Below, one piece after another: positions 36,617 through 45,565 of a DNA stretch of 64,000 nt. The notes below the pieces were generated by a model. The model was not told the DNA's origin and did not search any database. It saw nothing but the letters and a program-made list of their open reading frames with translations. Within the stretch, counting starts at the first letter, position 1; every line of letters starts with the position of its first letter. The stretch spans positions 1 through 64,000 of the forward strand of contig NZ_JARGYD010000001.1 in NCBI RefSeq assembly GCF_029168315.1. Reading direction: 5' to 3'. This DNA is from Psychromarinibacter halotolerans. GTDB lineage: Bacteria > Pseudomonadota > Alphaproteobacteria > Rhodobacterales > Rhodobacteraceae. Made by a program: the position numbers and the translations under genes.

Positions 36617-37882
36617 ATGGCGGAACAGATCCCCCTAGAGATCCCCGAAGACGGCAAGCTGACGCATAACATCGTCTGGTTCGCCCGGGCGCTGCGCAAG
36701 GCGGGGCTGCCGGTGGGGCCGGGCCGCACGCTGGACGCGATCCGCGCGGTCGAGGCGGCGGGCTTCACCGAGCGCACCGATTTCTTCTGGACCCTGCACG
36801 CCTGCTTCGTCTCGCGCCCCGAGCACCGGGCGGTGTTCGCGCAGGTGTTCCGGCTGTATTGGCGCGACCCGCGCTATGTGGAACACATGATGGCGATGAT
36901 GCTGCCCGCGATCCGTGGCGTGCAGGAGGACCGCAGCGCCAAGGCCGCCGAGCGCCGCGCCGCCGAGGCGCTGCTGGACGGGGTCGACCGCGACGCGCCC
37001 GAACAGGACAAGGCGGGCGGCGACGAGGACAGCGAGATCCGCATCGACGCCTCGCAGACCGCGTCGGGCGAGGAACGGCTACGCACGCTCGATTTCGAGC
37101 AGATGACGACCGCAGAGATGGCCGAAGCGAAGCGTATGCTGGCGCGGATGACGCTGCCGGTGAACCCGATCCGGTCGCGCCGCACGGTGGCGGACGCACG
37201 CGGCACCCGGCCGGACTGGCGCGCGACGATGCGGGCCGCCCTGCGGAACGGGGGCGAGGTCTATGATTTCTCGACGAAGAACCGGCGTCTGCGGTGGCCG
37301 AACCTTGTCGTCCTGTGCGACATCTCGGGGTCGATGTCGCAGTATTCCCGCGCCGCGCTGCATTTCCTGCACGCGGTGTCGAACCACAAGGGCGCGGGCT
37401 GGGCGAAGGTCCATGCCTTCACCTTCGGCACCCGCCTGACCAACATCACCCGCCATCTTGCCACCCGCGATGTCGACGCCGCGCTGACGGCCGCCGGGGC
37501 CGAGGCGCAGGATTGGGAGGGCGGCACCCGCATCGGCGATTGCCTACATGCCTTCAATCGCGACTGGGGCCGCCGTGTGCTGGGGCAGGGCGCCGTGGTG
37601 CTGATCATCACAGACGGGCTTGAACGCGGTGACCCAAGCCTGCTGGAGCGCGAGATGCAGCGCCTGCATCTGTCCGCCCGGCGCGTGATCTGGCTGAACC
37701 CGTTGCTGCGGTGGGACGGCTTCGCGCCCCGTGCACAGGGCATCCGGGCGATGCTGCCGCATGTGGATAGTTTCCGATCTGGACACAATATTGCGTCTTT
37801 GCAGGGACTTGCCGCCGCATTGGCGGATTCTCGCGATTCAGGCAAAAAAAATCGCGCGATTTCGCTGCTTCACGCCGACTGA
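36617..37882 (+). CDS. CoxE-like VWA-domain protein
   Basis: Soluble protein of 421 residues. The N-terminal half (LTHNIVWFARALRKAGLPVGPGR, TLDAIRAVEAAGF) is the CoxE/YeaD-type helical part, and the C-terminal half is a von Willebrand A domain whose metal site DISGSMSQY starts near residue 235, with TDGLERGD later. It partners MoxR ATPases such as the one just upstream, with which it probably forms an operon. ATG at 36617 is preferred over GTG at 36608 for spacing. Confidence 0.9.
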   Translation: MAEQIPLEIPEDGKLTHNIVWFARALRKAGLPVGPGRTLDAIRAVEAAGFTERTDFFWTLHACFVSRPEHRAVFAQVFRLYWRDPRYVEHMMAMMLPAIRGVQEDRSAKAAERRAAEALLDGVDRDAPEQDKAGGDEDSEIRIDASQTASGEERLRTLDFEQMTTAEMAEAKRMLARMTLPVNPIRSRRTVADARGTRPDWRATMRAALRNGGEVYDFSTKNRRLRWPNLVVLCDISGSMSQYSRAALHFLHAVSNHKGAGWAKVHAFTFGTRLTNITRHLATRDVDAALTAAGAEAQDWEGGTRIGDCLHAFNRDWGRRVLGQGAVVLIITDGLERGDPSLLEREMQRLHLSARRVIWLNPLLRWDGFAPRAQGIRAMLPHVDSFRSGHNIASLQGLAAALADSRDSGKKNRAISLLHAD

Positions 37883-37996
37883 CGCGAACCCCTTGGAACC
37901 GTTTCGATTTGCACCGCGTTGAGGCGCCAACGGGGCGGAGTACCTTTATGGACCCCGCAATGCGCCGTCCCCGTCTATAACGGAGAAAGGCAAAAG

Positions 37997-39913
37997 ATGA
38001 CGCATCCACTCACGAAACTCGGCGCCTCCACGGCGCTGATCACCCTGTTCGCCGCCGGTCCGCAGATCGCCGCTGCACAGACCATTCCGTCGTGCAACGG
38101 CGACGGTGCTGGCATCGCGTTGTCCGAGGTGACGCCTGACCAGCTGAACGGCAACCAGTCGATCGACGATGTCGCGGCGATGGCCGCAAGCGGTCAGGTC
38201 TGCGTTCAGAACAACGGCAACATCCGCATGACGGGCGAAGGCTCGGCGGGCGCTGGTGCCGGCGCTGGCGCTGCACCCGAGCAACCGCAGAACGAAGACG
38301 CCGCGGCGGCGGAAGAAGCCCCCGCAGAGGACGCCCCCGCCGAGGACGTGGCCGAGGAAGAGACCCCCGCGCCCGAAGCGGCACCCGAGGCGGAACCTGA
38401 AATGGCCGAGACGCCCGAGCCCGAGGCTGCCCCAGCTGAAGACGTGACGCCGGAATCGCTGGCCGAGGACCTTGGCGGCAACGCTGGCGCCGGGGCCGAG
38501 GCAGAGGCCGAGGTGACCGAAGCCCCCGCCGAGCCGGAGGTGGTAGAGGAAGAGACCGCCGAAGACGCGGCCCCCGAAGTCGAAGCTGAACCCGAAGTCG
38601 CGGAAACCCCCGAGGTCGAAGAAGCCCCGGAAGAGGTAACGCCCGAGTCGCTGGCCGATGACCTTGGCGGCGAAGCCGCCGGCAACACCGAAGGTGCGAC
38701 CGCTGTGACGGAAGCCCCCGAGGAACCGGAAGCCGTCGAAGAAGAGGTGGCAGAGGAAGAAGCGCCCGCCGCCGAAACCGAAGAGGTCGCCGAAGACGCC
38801 GCGTCTGAAACCGAAGCGGCTGACGATGACGTGGTCGTCGAGAACAACGGTCGCCCCGCCGCTGCCGCGTCTGCCGCCGCAGCGACCGAAGGCGAGGCCG
38901 AAGCGGTCGAAACCACCGAGACCACGGTCACCGAGGAAGACGCCCGGTCCAGCGACGAGGACTTCGCGGAAACCCCGGACGCTGCTCCTGCGGCCCGTAA
39001 CAACGACGACGATGACCGTGGCGGCCTGTCGAACTTCGAAAAGTTCGCGCTGGGCGCGGCTGGTCTGGTCGTTCTTAACGAGCTGATCGGTCAGAACGAC
39101 GAGGTGGTTGAGAACACCGGCGACCGTGTCGTGGTCCAGCGTCAGGACGGCAGCTACTACGTTCTGAAGGACGATGACGAACTGCTGCGCCGTCCCGGCG
39201 CGGACGTCCGCACCGAAACCTTCAGCGACGGCTCGACCCGCACCACGGTCACGCGCGACAACGGCGTGCAGGTCGTGACGGTCTCGGCCGCCGACGGCAC
39301 GGTGCTGCGCCGCACCCGTCTGCTGCCCGACGGTCGCGAGGTGATCCTGTTCGACGACACCGTCGAAAGCCGCCCGGTGCGTCTGAGCGACCTGCCGCAA
39401 CCCGCGCAAAGCCGCGAAATCGCGGTCGACAACGACGCCGAACTTCGGGCCGCGCTCGAAGCAGAGCGCCGCGCGGATCTGGACCGGACCTTCACGCTGG
39501 GTCAGGTGCGCAACATCGAGCAGGTGCGCGAACTGATGCCGGTGATCAACGTTGACGCCATCAACTTCGAAACCGGCTCGGCGGCGATCCGTCCCGAAGA
39601 GGCCGAAAGCCTTTATGCGCTGGGACGGGCGATGGCCGACTTCATCGCTGAAAACCCGGACGAGCTGTTCCTGATCGAAGGCCACACCGATGCGGTCGGT
39701 AATGACGCGCTGAACCTCGCGTTGTCGGACCGCCGTGCGGAAAGCGTGGCGCTGGCGTTGACGGAATACTTCGACGTTCCGCCGGAAAACATGGTCGTCC
39801 AAGGCTACGGCGAAGAGTTCCTGCTGGTCCCGACGGGCGACGCGGAACGCGCGAACCGCCGCGCCGCCGTCCGCCGGATCACCCCGCTGCTGCAGACCGC
39901 GGCAGTGCGCTGA
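37997..39913 (+). CDS. acidic-repeat OmpA-family protein
   Basis: Envelope protein of 638 residues. It has a signal peptide (ASTALITLFAAGPQIAAAQ), then roughly 220 residues of Ala/Glu/Pro-rich low-complexity sequence containing two 64-residue repeats (see 38447), a short hydrophobic stretch FEKFALGAAGLVVLNELIG near residue 350, and a C-terminal OmpA domain with INFETGSAAIRPEEAESL and LIEGHTDAVGNDALNLALSDRRA for peptidoglycan binding. Very acidic overall. It lies between CoxE-like and XdhC genes; a terminator follows. Confidence 0.85.
   Translation: MTHPLTKLGASTALITLFAAGPQIAAAQTIPSCNGDGAGIALSEVTPDQLNGNQSIDDVAAMAASGQVCVQNNGNIRMTGEGSAGAGAGAGAAPEQPQNEDAAAAEEAPAEDAPAEDVAEEETPAPEAAPEAEPEMAETPEPEAAPAEDVTPESLAEDLGGNAGAGAEAEAEVTEAPAEPEVVEEETAEDAAPEVEAEPEVAETPEVEEAPEEVTPESLADDLGGEAAGNTEGATAVTEAPEEPEAVEEEVAEEEAPAAETEEVAEDAASETEAADDDVVVENNGRPAAAASAAAATEGEAEAVETTETTVTEEDARSSDEDFAETPDAAPAARNNDDDDRGGLSNFEKFALGAAGLVVLNELIGQNDEVVENTGDRVVVQRQDGSYYVLKDDDELLRRPGADVRTETFSDGSTRTTVTRDNGVQVVTVSAADGTVLRRTRLLPDGREVILFDDTVESRPVRLSDLPQPAQSREIAVDNDAELRAALEAERRADLDRTFTLGQVRNIEQVRELMPVINVDAINFETGSAAIRPEEAESLYALGRAMADFIAENPDELFLIEGHTDAVGNDALNLALSDRRAESVALALTEYFDVPPENMVVQGYGEEFLLVPTGDAERANRRAAVRRITPLLQTAAVR
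38447..38830 (+). repeat. tandem 192-bp coding repeat in the OmpA-family gene
   Basis: Two 64-codon units beginning TPESLAEDLGG and TPESLADDLGG and continuing through VTEAP and PE-rich sequence. The stretch before them (EAEPEMAETPEPEAAP) resembles the end of the unit, so an older third copy is likely. The period keeps the frame. Confidence 0.75.
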
Positions 39914-39948
39914 CCGGCCGCACAGGCTGACCTGAAGCGATCCTAACC

Positions 39949-39978
39949 GGGCGCGCCCTTCGCGGGGCGCGCCCTTTT
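39949..39978 (+). terminator. intrinsic terminator after the OmpA-family gene
   Basis: The perfect stem GGGCGCGCCC-ttcgcg-GGGCGCGCCC (39949-39974) is followed by TTTT. It separates the OmpA gene from xdhC. Confidence 0.85.
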
Positions 39979-40098
39979 CGTTGCCAAAACCGGACCTTTG
40001 GCGCCCGACCGCACGCTTCCCTCTGCGGGGGCGCACGGGTTTTCCGGTGGCGAAGCCCGATGCGCCACCCCATATTGCGCGCATCAGGAGGTGGTCCC

Positions 40099-41079
40099 AT
40101 GCAACAGGGTTTCGACGACATCCCGGAAATCGCGCTGGACTGGCATCGCGCCGGTAAGGGCGCGGTGATTGCCACGGTCGTGCAGACGTGGGGCTCGGCC
40201 CCGCGCCCGGTCGGCGCCATGCTTGCCGTGTCGGGCGAGGGCGAATTGATGGGCTCGGTCTCGGGCGGCTGCGTCGAAGGCGCGGTGGTGGCCGAGGCGT
40301 TCGATGCGCTGGACACCGGCATCTCGAAGATCCTCGAATTCGGCGTCAGCGATGACGAGGCGTTCGCCGTCGGTCTTGCCTGTGGCGGCCAGATCCGGGT
40401 GATGGTGCAGCCCGTGGGCTCGGACAAGGGCCTGCCCGAGGACGTGCTGGCCGATCTCGTGACCGCGCGCGCGGCCCGTACGCCGATTGCCCATGTGGTC
40501 GACACCAACGACTGGTCCCGCCGCACAGCCACCCCGGCCGAGTTTCCTGACCGCTTCCGCATGGACCGTTCCGGGTTCGAGGAAGACGCAACCACCTTCG
40601 TCGCGATCCACAACCCGCCGCTGCGGATGGCGGTTGTGGGGGCGGTGCATATCTCGCAGCCGTTGCTGCAGATGGCGCGTCTGGCGGGATACGATCCCTT
40701 CCTCGTCGACCCGCGCGAGGCGTTCGCGTCCGAAAGCCGGTTCCCCGATGAAACGATCAGCCACGACTGGCCGGACGAGGCGCTGGCCGCCTACGGGCTG
40801 GACGCCCGCACGGCGGTGGTGACGCTGACCCACGATCCCAAGATCGACGACCCGGCGATTGCGGCGGCGCTGAAATCCGACGTTTTCTATCTTGGCAGTC
40901 TCGGCTCGAAGCGGACCCACGCCAAGCGCGTGGCGCGGCTGGAAGAGGCCGGGTTCACCGCCGACCAGATCGCACGGATTCACGCGCCGGTCGGGCTGGA
41001 CATCGGGGCGATGTCGCCCGCCGAGATCGCCATTTCCGTGATGGCCCAGATCACGCAGGTGCTGCGGAAGGGCGCATGA
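40099..41079 (+). CDS. xdhC: XdhC/CoxF-family Mo-hydroxylase maturation factor
   Basis: Protein of 326 residues with an N-terminal XdhC/CoxI domain (TWGSAPRPVGAMLAVSGEGE, SVSGGCVEGAVV) and a C-terminal Rossmann domain (RMAVVGAVHISQPLLQMARL, DVFYLGSLGSKRTHAKR). XdhC binds molybdenum cofactor and hands it, sulfurated, to xanthine dehydrogenase-type enzymes. A near-perfect AGGAGGT site lies 7 bases before the ATG at 40099. The next gene overlaps its stop by four bases (ATGA). Confidence 0.92.
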   Translation: MQQGFDDIPEIALDWHRAGKGAVIATVVQTWGSAPRPVGAMLAVSGEGELMGSVSGGCVEGAVVAEAFDALDTGISKILEFGVSDDEAFAVGLACGGQIRVMVQPVGSDKGLPEDVLADLVTARAARTPIAHVVDTNDWSRRTATPAEFPDRFRMDRSGFEEDATTFVAIHNPPLRMAVVGAVHISQPLLQMARLAGYDPFLVDPREAFASESRFPDETISHDWPDEALAAYGLDARTAVVTLTHDPKIDDPAIAAALKSDVFYLGSLGSKRTHAKRVARLEEAGFTADQIARIHAPVGLDIGAMSPAEIAISVMAQITQVLRKGA

Positions 41080-42071
41080 GGTTCGGTCCCGTTCCCCTGG
41101 ACGAAGCGGGCGGCGCCGTTCTGGCGCACTCGCTTCAGCTTGGCGCGAAGAAGCTGCGCAAGGGCCGCGTGCTGGACGCCGCCGACGTCGACGCCATGCG
41201 CGCCGAGGGGCTGACCGAGGTCATCGTCGCGCGGCTGGACACCGGCGATCTGGCCGAGGACCCGGCAGCCCAACGCATCGCCGACGCGATGGTGCCCGAC
41301 CCGGACGCGGTGCACCTGCGGATGACCAAGGCCAGCACGGGCCGGGTGAACCTGTATTCCACCGCCCCCGGCGTGCTGGAACTGGACGTCGCCCGGATCG
41401 AGGCCGCGAACCGGATCGACCCGCTGGTCACCGTCGCCACGCTGCCGCCCTTCGCGCGCTGCGGCGACCGGACGATGGTGGCGACGGTCAAGATCATCTC
41501 TTACGGCGTGGCCGAAGCGTCGGTCGCCGCCGCCGAGGACGCGATCCGCGACGCGATGCGGCTGTGCCCGGTGACCCTGCGCACCGCGACGCTGATCCAG
41601 ACGGACATCGGCGCCGGGGCAGGGAAGGGCGAGGACGCGATGCGCACCCGGCTGGAAACGCTGGGGATGGACCTGATCGCGACCCGCACCGTGCCGCACC
41701 GCACCGCCCCTCTGGCCAAGGCGGTGACACAGGCCGAGGGCGATCTTGTCCTGATCCTGACGGCGTCGGCCACCTCTGACCCGCACGACGTGGCGCCGGA
41801 AGCGGTGCGCGCGGCGGGCGGAGAGGTCACGCGGTTCGGAATGCCGGTGGACCCGGGCAACCTGCTGTTCCTTGGCGCGCAAGGCGGGCGACCCGTGATC
41901 GGCCTGCCGGGCTGTGCGCGGTCCCCGGCGCTGAACGGGGCCGACTGGGTGCTGGAACGGGTGGCCTGTGGGCTGGACGTCAGCGACACCGATATCGCCG
42001 CGATGGGCGTGGGCGGTCTGCTGAAGGAAAGCCCGGCGCGCCCGCATCCGCGCGAACGAAAGTCGCGCTAG
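41076..42071 (+). CDS. molybdopterin-binding protein (MoeA/MogA-like)
   Basis: Cytoplasmic protein of 331 residues. The middle region ATVKIISYGVAEASVAAAEDAI and the C-terminal TRTVPHRTAPLAKAVTQAEGDLVLILTASATSDPHDV, then GGEVTRFGMPVDPGNLLFLGAQGGRPVIGLPGCARSPALNG match the MoCF-biosynthesis fold that binds molybdopterin. It is probably part of cofactor insertion or modification. It overlaps xdhC by four bases and is translationally coupled to it. In some relatives a MobA-type nucleotidyltransferase is fused behind this domain; here it is absent. Confidence 0.85.
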   Translation: MRFGPVPLDEAGGAVLAHSLQLGAKKLRKGRVLDAADVDAMRAEGLTEVIVARLDTGDLAEDPAAQRIADAMVPDPDAVHLRMTKASTGRVNLYSTAPGVLELDVARIEAANRIDPLVTVATLPPFARCGDRTMVATVKIISYGVAEASVAAAEDAIRDAMRLCPVTLRTATLIQTDIGAGAGKGEDAMRTRLETLGMDLIATRTVPHRTAPLAKAVTQAEGDLVLILTASATSDPHDVAPEAVRAAGGEVTRFGMPVDPGNLLFLGAQGGRPVIGLPGCARSPALNGADWVLERVACGLDVSDTDIAAMGVGGLLKESPARPHPRERKSR

Positions 42072-42105
42072 GGGGCGTTGGTTCCGCCTGTAAGGAAGCG
42101 GGAAA

Positions 42106-42132
42106 GACCCGGCGACACAAGGCCGCCGGGTC
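42106..42132. terminator. possible bidirectional stem-loop between convergent genes
   Basis: GACCCGGCG (42106-42114) pairs with CGCCGGGTC (42124-42132) around a 9-base loop. No strong T-run follows on either strand, so its role as terminator is uncertain. Confidence 0.4.
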
Positions 42133-42141
42133 GCAAGATGA

Positions 42142-44013
42142 TTACGGCCAGCAGCTGACCAGAACGGTGACCTTCGCGGCATAGGCGGCAAGGTCCTCGC
42201 CCGACAGCCGCGCGATCTCGGTCGAGGCCGCGGGCGACACGCCGTTGTTCGACAGGAACTCGGCGACCGCGGTGCCCGCGGCGGTGAAGGTCACGTCCTC
42301 GGGCAGGCGCTTGCCTTCCGGGTTCTCGGCGGGCAGCAGCATCCCGACAACCGCGCCGGTGCCATCCAGAACCGGACCGCCCGCGTCGCCGGCGCTGGCA
42401 TCCAGCGCAAGACGGTTCAGGCCGGGTTCGCCGTTCAGCCCCTGCGCATCGGCGAAAGTGCCATAGGTCAGCGTCGGGGCGCTGAGCAGGCCTTCATAGC
42501 TGTAGCCCGACACGGCGATTTCCGACTGCAAACGCACCGGGGCGGACTGGAACCGGGCAAAGTCCAGCGGCGCCAGCCGTTCCTGCGGTTGCAGCAGGGC
42601 AAGGCCAAGGCCCGTGTCCTCGGCCACCACGTCAGCGGTGTACACCTCGTCCAGCGAGATCCGGCCACAGCCCGCGACCGCCTCGGTCGTGGTCAGGACC
42701 ATGCCGCTGTTGTCGACGAAGAACCCCGACCGCGAGCTGGTGGGACGGCGGATCTTCAGGCCCGAGATCAGGTCGACCGACCGGTCCAGCGCGGCGTCGC
42801 CGATGGTGTCGGGCAGCACCGCGCCCGGAACCGCGCGGAAGCTGTCGCGCATCGCGCGCAGCGCCACGTCGAAACGGCGGTCCTCGCCAGCGGGCCAGAT
42901 TAGGGTGAACCCCTTCAGCGCGCCGCCCGTCAGCACCGCGTAGGTGTAGCTTTTGATGCGGTTGTTCTCGCCCGTCAGGGTGAAGCTGTTGGCGGTGCGG
43001 TTGCGCTCGCCCTCGACCGGGACGATCTCAAGCGTCTGCATGATGTCGTACAGGCCAAGCAGCGTCGACTCGGTGCCGGTCTGGCTGATCAGCAGGACGC
43101 GGACACCGCTGTCGTTGATCGACTCGTAATGCGCGAAGGGCGGCTCGTAGCGGTCGAACTCGACCATCGCCAGCGGCATGGTCATTTCGATCCCCGCCGT
43201 CTCGTCCATCCGCAGGCCAAGGCCCAGCGAGGACAGCACCGACTGGTAGCTGCCGACAAGGCGGTCCCGCTGCATCGTGGTCAGCACGCCGGTGACGGGC
43301 AGGCCCTCGGCTTCTTGCCAAGCGGCCATCGACCGGCGGGTGCCGGGGCCGATCGCGGCGTCGATGGCGCCAGCGTAGAAGCCGAACCATTGCAGCGCGC
43401 GCTGCAGTTCCATCTTGGCCTCGCGGCTCAGCGCGGCCTCGGACTGATAGGCCTGCTGCTGGGTCTCGGTGTCTTCGATGACTTCGGGCTCTGCCACGAT
43501 CTCGGGCTCGGGCTCAGGCTCGGGTTCCGCCACGACCTCGGGTTCTGCCTCGGTCACCAGCGGGATCTCATTGGTCTGTTCCGCCTCGGGCGTTTCTGCC
43601 TCGGCCTCTGCTTCAGCTTGCGTCTGGGTCTGGCCCTGCGCCTGCGTGCCCGTCGGCGTGTCCGTTTCCGTCTGGGTTCCAAGCGCGTTGGCGCCCACCG
43701 GATAGAACTGCTGGGTATAGGCGGCGGCCTCGGTCAGGAAGCTGTCGGGCGGGATGGCGCCCTGCGCGCGCAGCTGCGCCAACGCCTGAATCGCCTGTTC
43801 CTCGGTGTAGGGGCCAAGCGCGATCCCGTACCAGCCGCTGGCCATGCGGAACCCGTTCACCTCGGTCAGGTTCGCGGCATAGGTCCGCGCCGCCTGCGTG
43901 GCCGAATTCAGGTCGGGCCGGGCCTCGAGCTGGATGAAAGTGCCCTGCGCCGCGGCGACGCCGGCCCAGACAATGAAAACAAGTGAATAAAGGGCGGAAA
44001 AGGCCTTCTTCAT
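42142..44013 (-). CDS. periplasmic protein with SPOR-like, peptidoglycan-binding and inactive trypsin-like domains
   Basis: Exported protein of 623 residues: a signal peptide, a SPOR-like region (about 24-110), an acidic Gln/Glu/Pro-rich linker (about 115-200), a peptidoglycan-binding-like segment (LQRALQWFGFYAGAIDAAIGPGTRRSM) and a C-terminal trypsin-like domain. In that domain the family's His motif reads VLTTTEAVAGC (His replaced), the Asp motif reads GLGLALLQ (Asp replaced) and the Ser motif reads SAGDAGGPVLD (Ser replaced by Ala). All three catalytic residues are lost, so it should be a pseudoprotease. It converges on the xdhC unit. Confidence 0.85.
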   Translation of the reverse strand: MKKAFSALYSLVFIVWAGVAAAQGTFIQLEARPDLNSATQAARTYAANLTEVNGFRMASGWYGIALGPYTEEQAIQALAQLRAQGAIPPDSFLTEAAAYTQQFYPVGANALGTQTETDTPTGTQAQGQTQTQAEAEAEAETPEAEQTNEIPLVTEAEPEVVAEPEPEPEPEIVAEPEVIEDTETQQQAYQSEAALSREAKMELQRALQWFGFYAGAIDAAIGPGTRRSMAAWQEAEGLPVTGVLTTMQRDRLVGSYQSVLSSLGLGLRMDETAGIEMTMPLAMVEFDRYEPPFAHYESINDSGVRVLLISQTGTESTLLGLYDIMQTLEIVPVEGERNRTANSFTLTGENNRIKSYTYAVLTGGALKGFTLIWPAGEDRRFDVALRAMRDSFRAVPGAVLPDTIGDAALDRSVDLISGLKIRRPTSSRSGFFVDNSGMVLTTTEAVAGCGRISLDEVYTADVVAEDTGLGLALLQPQERLAPLDFARFQSAPVRLQSEIAVSGYSYEGLLSAPTLTYGTFADAQGLNGEPGLNRLALDASAGDAGGPVLDGTGAVVGMLLPAENPEGKRLPEDVTFTAAGTAVAEFLSNNGVSPAASTEIARLSGEDLAAYAAKVTVLVSCWP

Positions 44014-44109
44014 CGGTACGATTTCCCCTGAACGCTAGGCACGGTATTTTGATCCCATCCTTTCAAAGCGGGAACGGTCCGAAGGTCAACAACCCGTTGC
44101 GAAGGTTGA

Positions 44110-44138
44110 TTGACCCTGTCCATCCTGTTGCCTATTCA
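44110..44138 (+). promoter_or_regulatory. predicted sigma-70-type promoter of glyQ
   Basis: TTGACC (44110-44115), a 17-base spacer and TATTCA (44133-44138) make a good -35/-10 pair. The ATG of glyQ lies 35 bases after the -10 box. The TTG at 44110 is part of this promoter, not a start codon. Confidence 0.6.
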
Positions 44139-44172
44139 GAACGCGATTTTCACGAACACGTCAGGACGGACG

Positions 44173-45105
44173 ATGGGCGACGCGCCGAAGAGTTTCCAGG
44201 AGATCATCCTGCGGCTCCAGAGCTACTGGGCCAAGGCCGGCTGTGCTGTGCTGCAGCCCTATGACATGGAGGTCGGCGCAGGCACCTTCCATCCCGCGAC
44301 GACGCTGCGCAGCCTCGGAACCCGGCCGTGGGCGGCGGCCTATGTCCAGCCCTCGCGCCGACCGACCGACGGCCGCTATGGCGAGAACCCGAACCGGCTG
44401 CAGCACTATTACCAGTACCAGGTCATCATCAAACCGTCGCCGCCGGACCTTCAGGCCTTGTACCTTGGGTCGTTGGAAGCGATCGGCATCGACATGTCGC
44501 TGCACGACATCCGCTTCGTCGAGGACGACTGGGAAAGCCCGACGCTGGGCGCGTGGGGCCTTGGCTGGGAAGTCTGGTGCGACGGCATGGAAGTGTCGCA
44601 GTTCACCTATTTCCAGCAGGTCGGCGGCCACGACTGCCACCCTGTCTCGGGCGAACTGACCTACGGGCTGGAACGTCTGGCGATGTACGTGCTGGGTATC
44701 GACCACGTCATGGAAATGCCGTTCAACGACCCGCAGACCCCCATCGCGCTGACCTATGGCGACGTGTTCAAGCAGACCGAAGAAGAATATTCGCGGTTCA
44801 ACTTCGACACGGCGAATACCGACATCCTGCTGAAACAGTTCGAAGAGGCCGAGGCTGAGTGTGCCCGGATCCTGAACGAACCGGTGATGGACCCGAAGAC
44901 GGGCAAGCGCATCATCATGGTGCACCCGGCCTATGACTTCTGCATCAAGGCCTCGCACCTGTTCAACCTGCTGGACGCGCGGGGCGTGATCTCGGTCACG
45001 GAACGGCAGGCCTATATCGGCCGCGTCCGGGCGCTGGCCAAGCAATGTGCCGATGCCTTTGTGCAGACGGGGTCCGGCGGCTACGTGGCCGAAGATGCGG
45101 CCTGA
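44173..45105 (+). CDS. glyQ: glycyl-tRNA synthetase alpha subunit
   Basis: Catalytic subunit of the bacterial heterotetrameric glycyl-tRNA synthetase. The 310-residue protein opens SFQEIILRLQSYWAKAGCAVLQPYDMEVGAGTFHPAT and contains RPWAAAYVQPSRRPTDGRYGENPNRLQHYYQYQV, family hallmarks. Class II motifs are visible around GELTYGLERLAMYVLG. ATG at 44173 is the standard start (MGDAPKSFQE) and is preceded by a promoter at 44110. The beta subunit is separated by three other genes. The next ORF overlaps its end by 11 bases. Confidence 0.97.
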   Translation: MGDAPKSFQEIILRLQSYWAKAGCAVLQPYDMEVGAGTFHPATTLRSLGTRPWAAAYVQPSRRPTDGRYGENPNRLQHYYQYQVIIKPSPPDLQALYLGSLEAIGIDMSLHDIRFVEDDWESPTLGAWGLGWEVWCDGMEVSQFTYFQQVGGHDCHPVSGELTYGLERLAMYVLGIDHVMEMPFNDPQTPIALTYGDVFKQTEEEYSRFNFDTANTDILLKQFEEAEAECARILNEPVMDPKTGKRIIMVHPAYDFCIKASHLFNLLDARGVISVTERQAYIGRVRALAKQCADAFVQTGSGGYVAEDAA

Positions 45106-45562
45106 GGGCAGCGTCGAATACCTGACCCGCTCGGCGCCGCAATACGGCGTCGGGTTCCGGGGCCAGTCGAACCTGCAAGGGGCCGACACCTCGATTTACG
45201 CCGCCCGCTGCACCGGCGTGTCCGACGGCTTCTTCGGCGGCGGGACGGACACCTTGTCCGGCCTGACCACACACGTCGTCTTGTTCGACCGAGCAACCCT
45301 GTCGGGCCGCCGCGCGGGCCTTGGACCGTTTGCCAAGCTTTACCTCGAAGGGGACCGCCCGGAATGGGCGGTGCTGTTCCTGCCGGTCTCGGGCGGGTTC
45401 ATCGACCGGGTCTTCGGCCACGCGCTGAAGATCCAGATGGTGTTCGACAAGGGCTGGGACGCGTTCTCGGGCGGGGCGCAGATCGACGAGCAGGGCGACA
45501 GCTATCTGTTCGCCGAGGCGCTGCGCTATGTCGTTGCGGTGGACTCCCCGCGCGAGGCCTAA
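45095..45562 (+). CDS. protein of unknown function between glyQ and glyS
   Basis: Protein of 155 residues that I do not recognise. It has a glycine-rich N-terminal part (YGVGFRGQSNLQGADTSIYAARCTG, GFFGGGTDTLSGL) and a C-terminal part with KIQMVFDKGWDAFSGGAQIDEQGDSYLFAE. No signal peptide or membrane segment. The ATG at 45095 overlaps the end of glyQ, so translation is probably coupled; another start could be further upstream (45047) within glyQ. Confidence 0.6.
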   Translation: MRPEGSVEYLTRSAPQYGVGFRGQSNLQGADTSIYAARCTGVSDGFFGGGTDTLSGLTTHVVLFDRATLSGRRAGLGPFAKLYLEGDRPEWAVLFLPVSGGFIDRVFGHALKIQMVFDKGWDAFSGGAQIDEQGDSYLFAEALRYVVAVDSPREA

Positions 45563-45565
45563 GCC

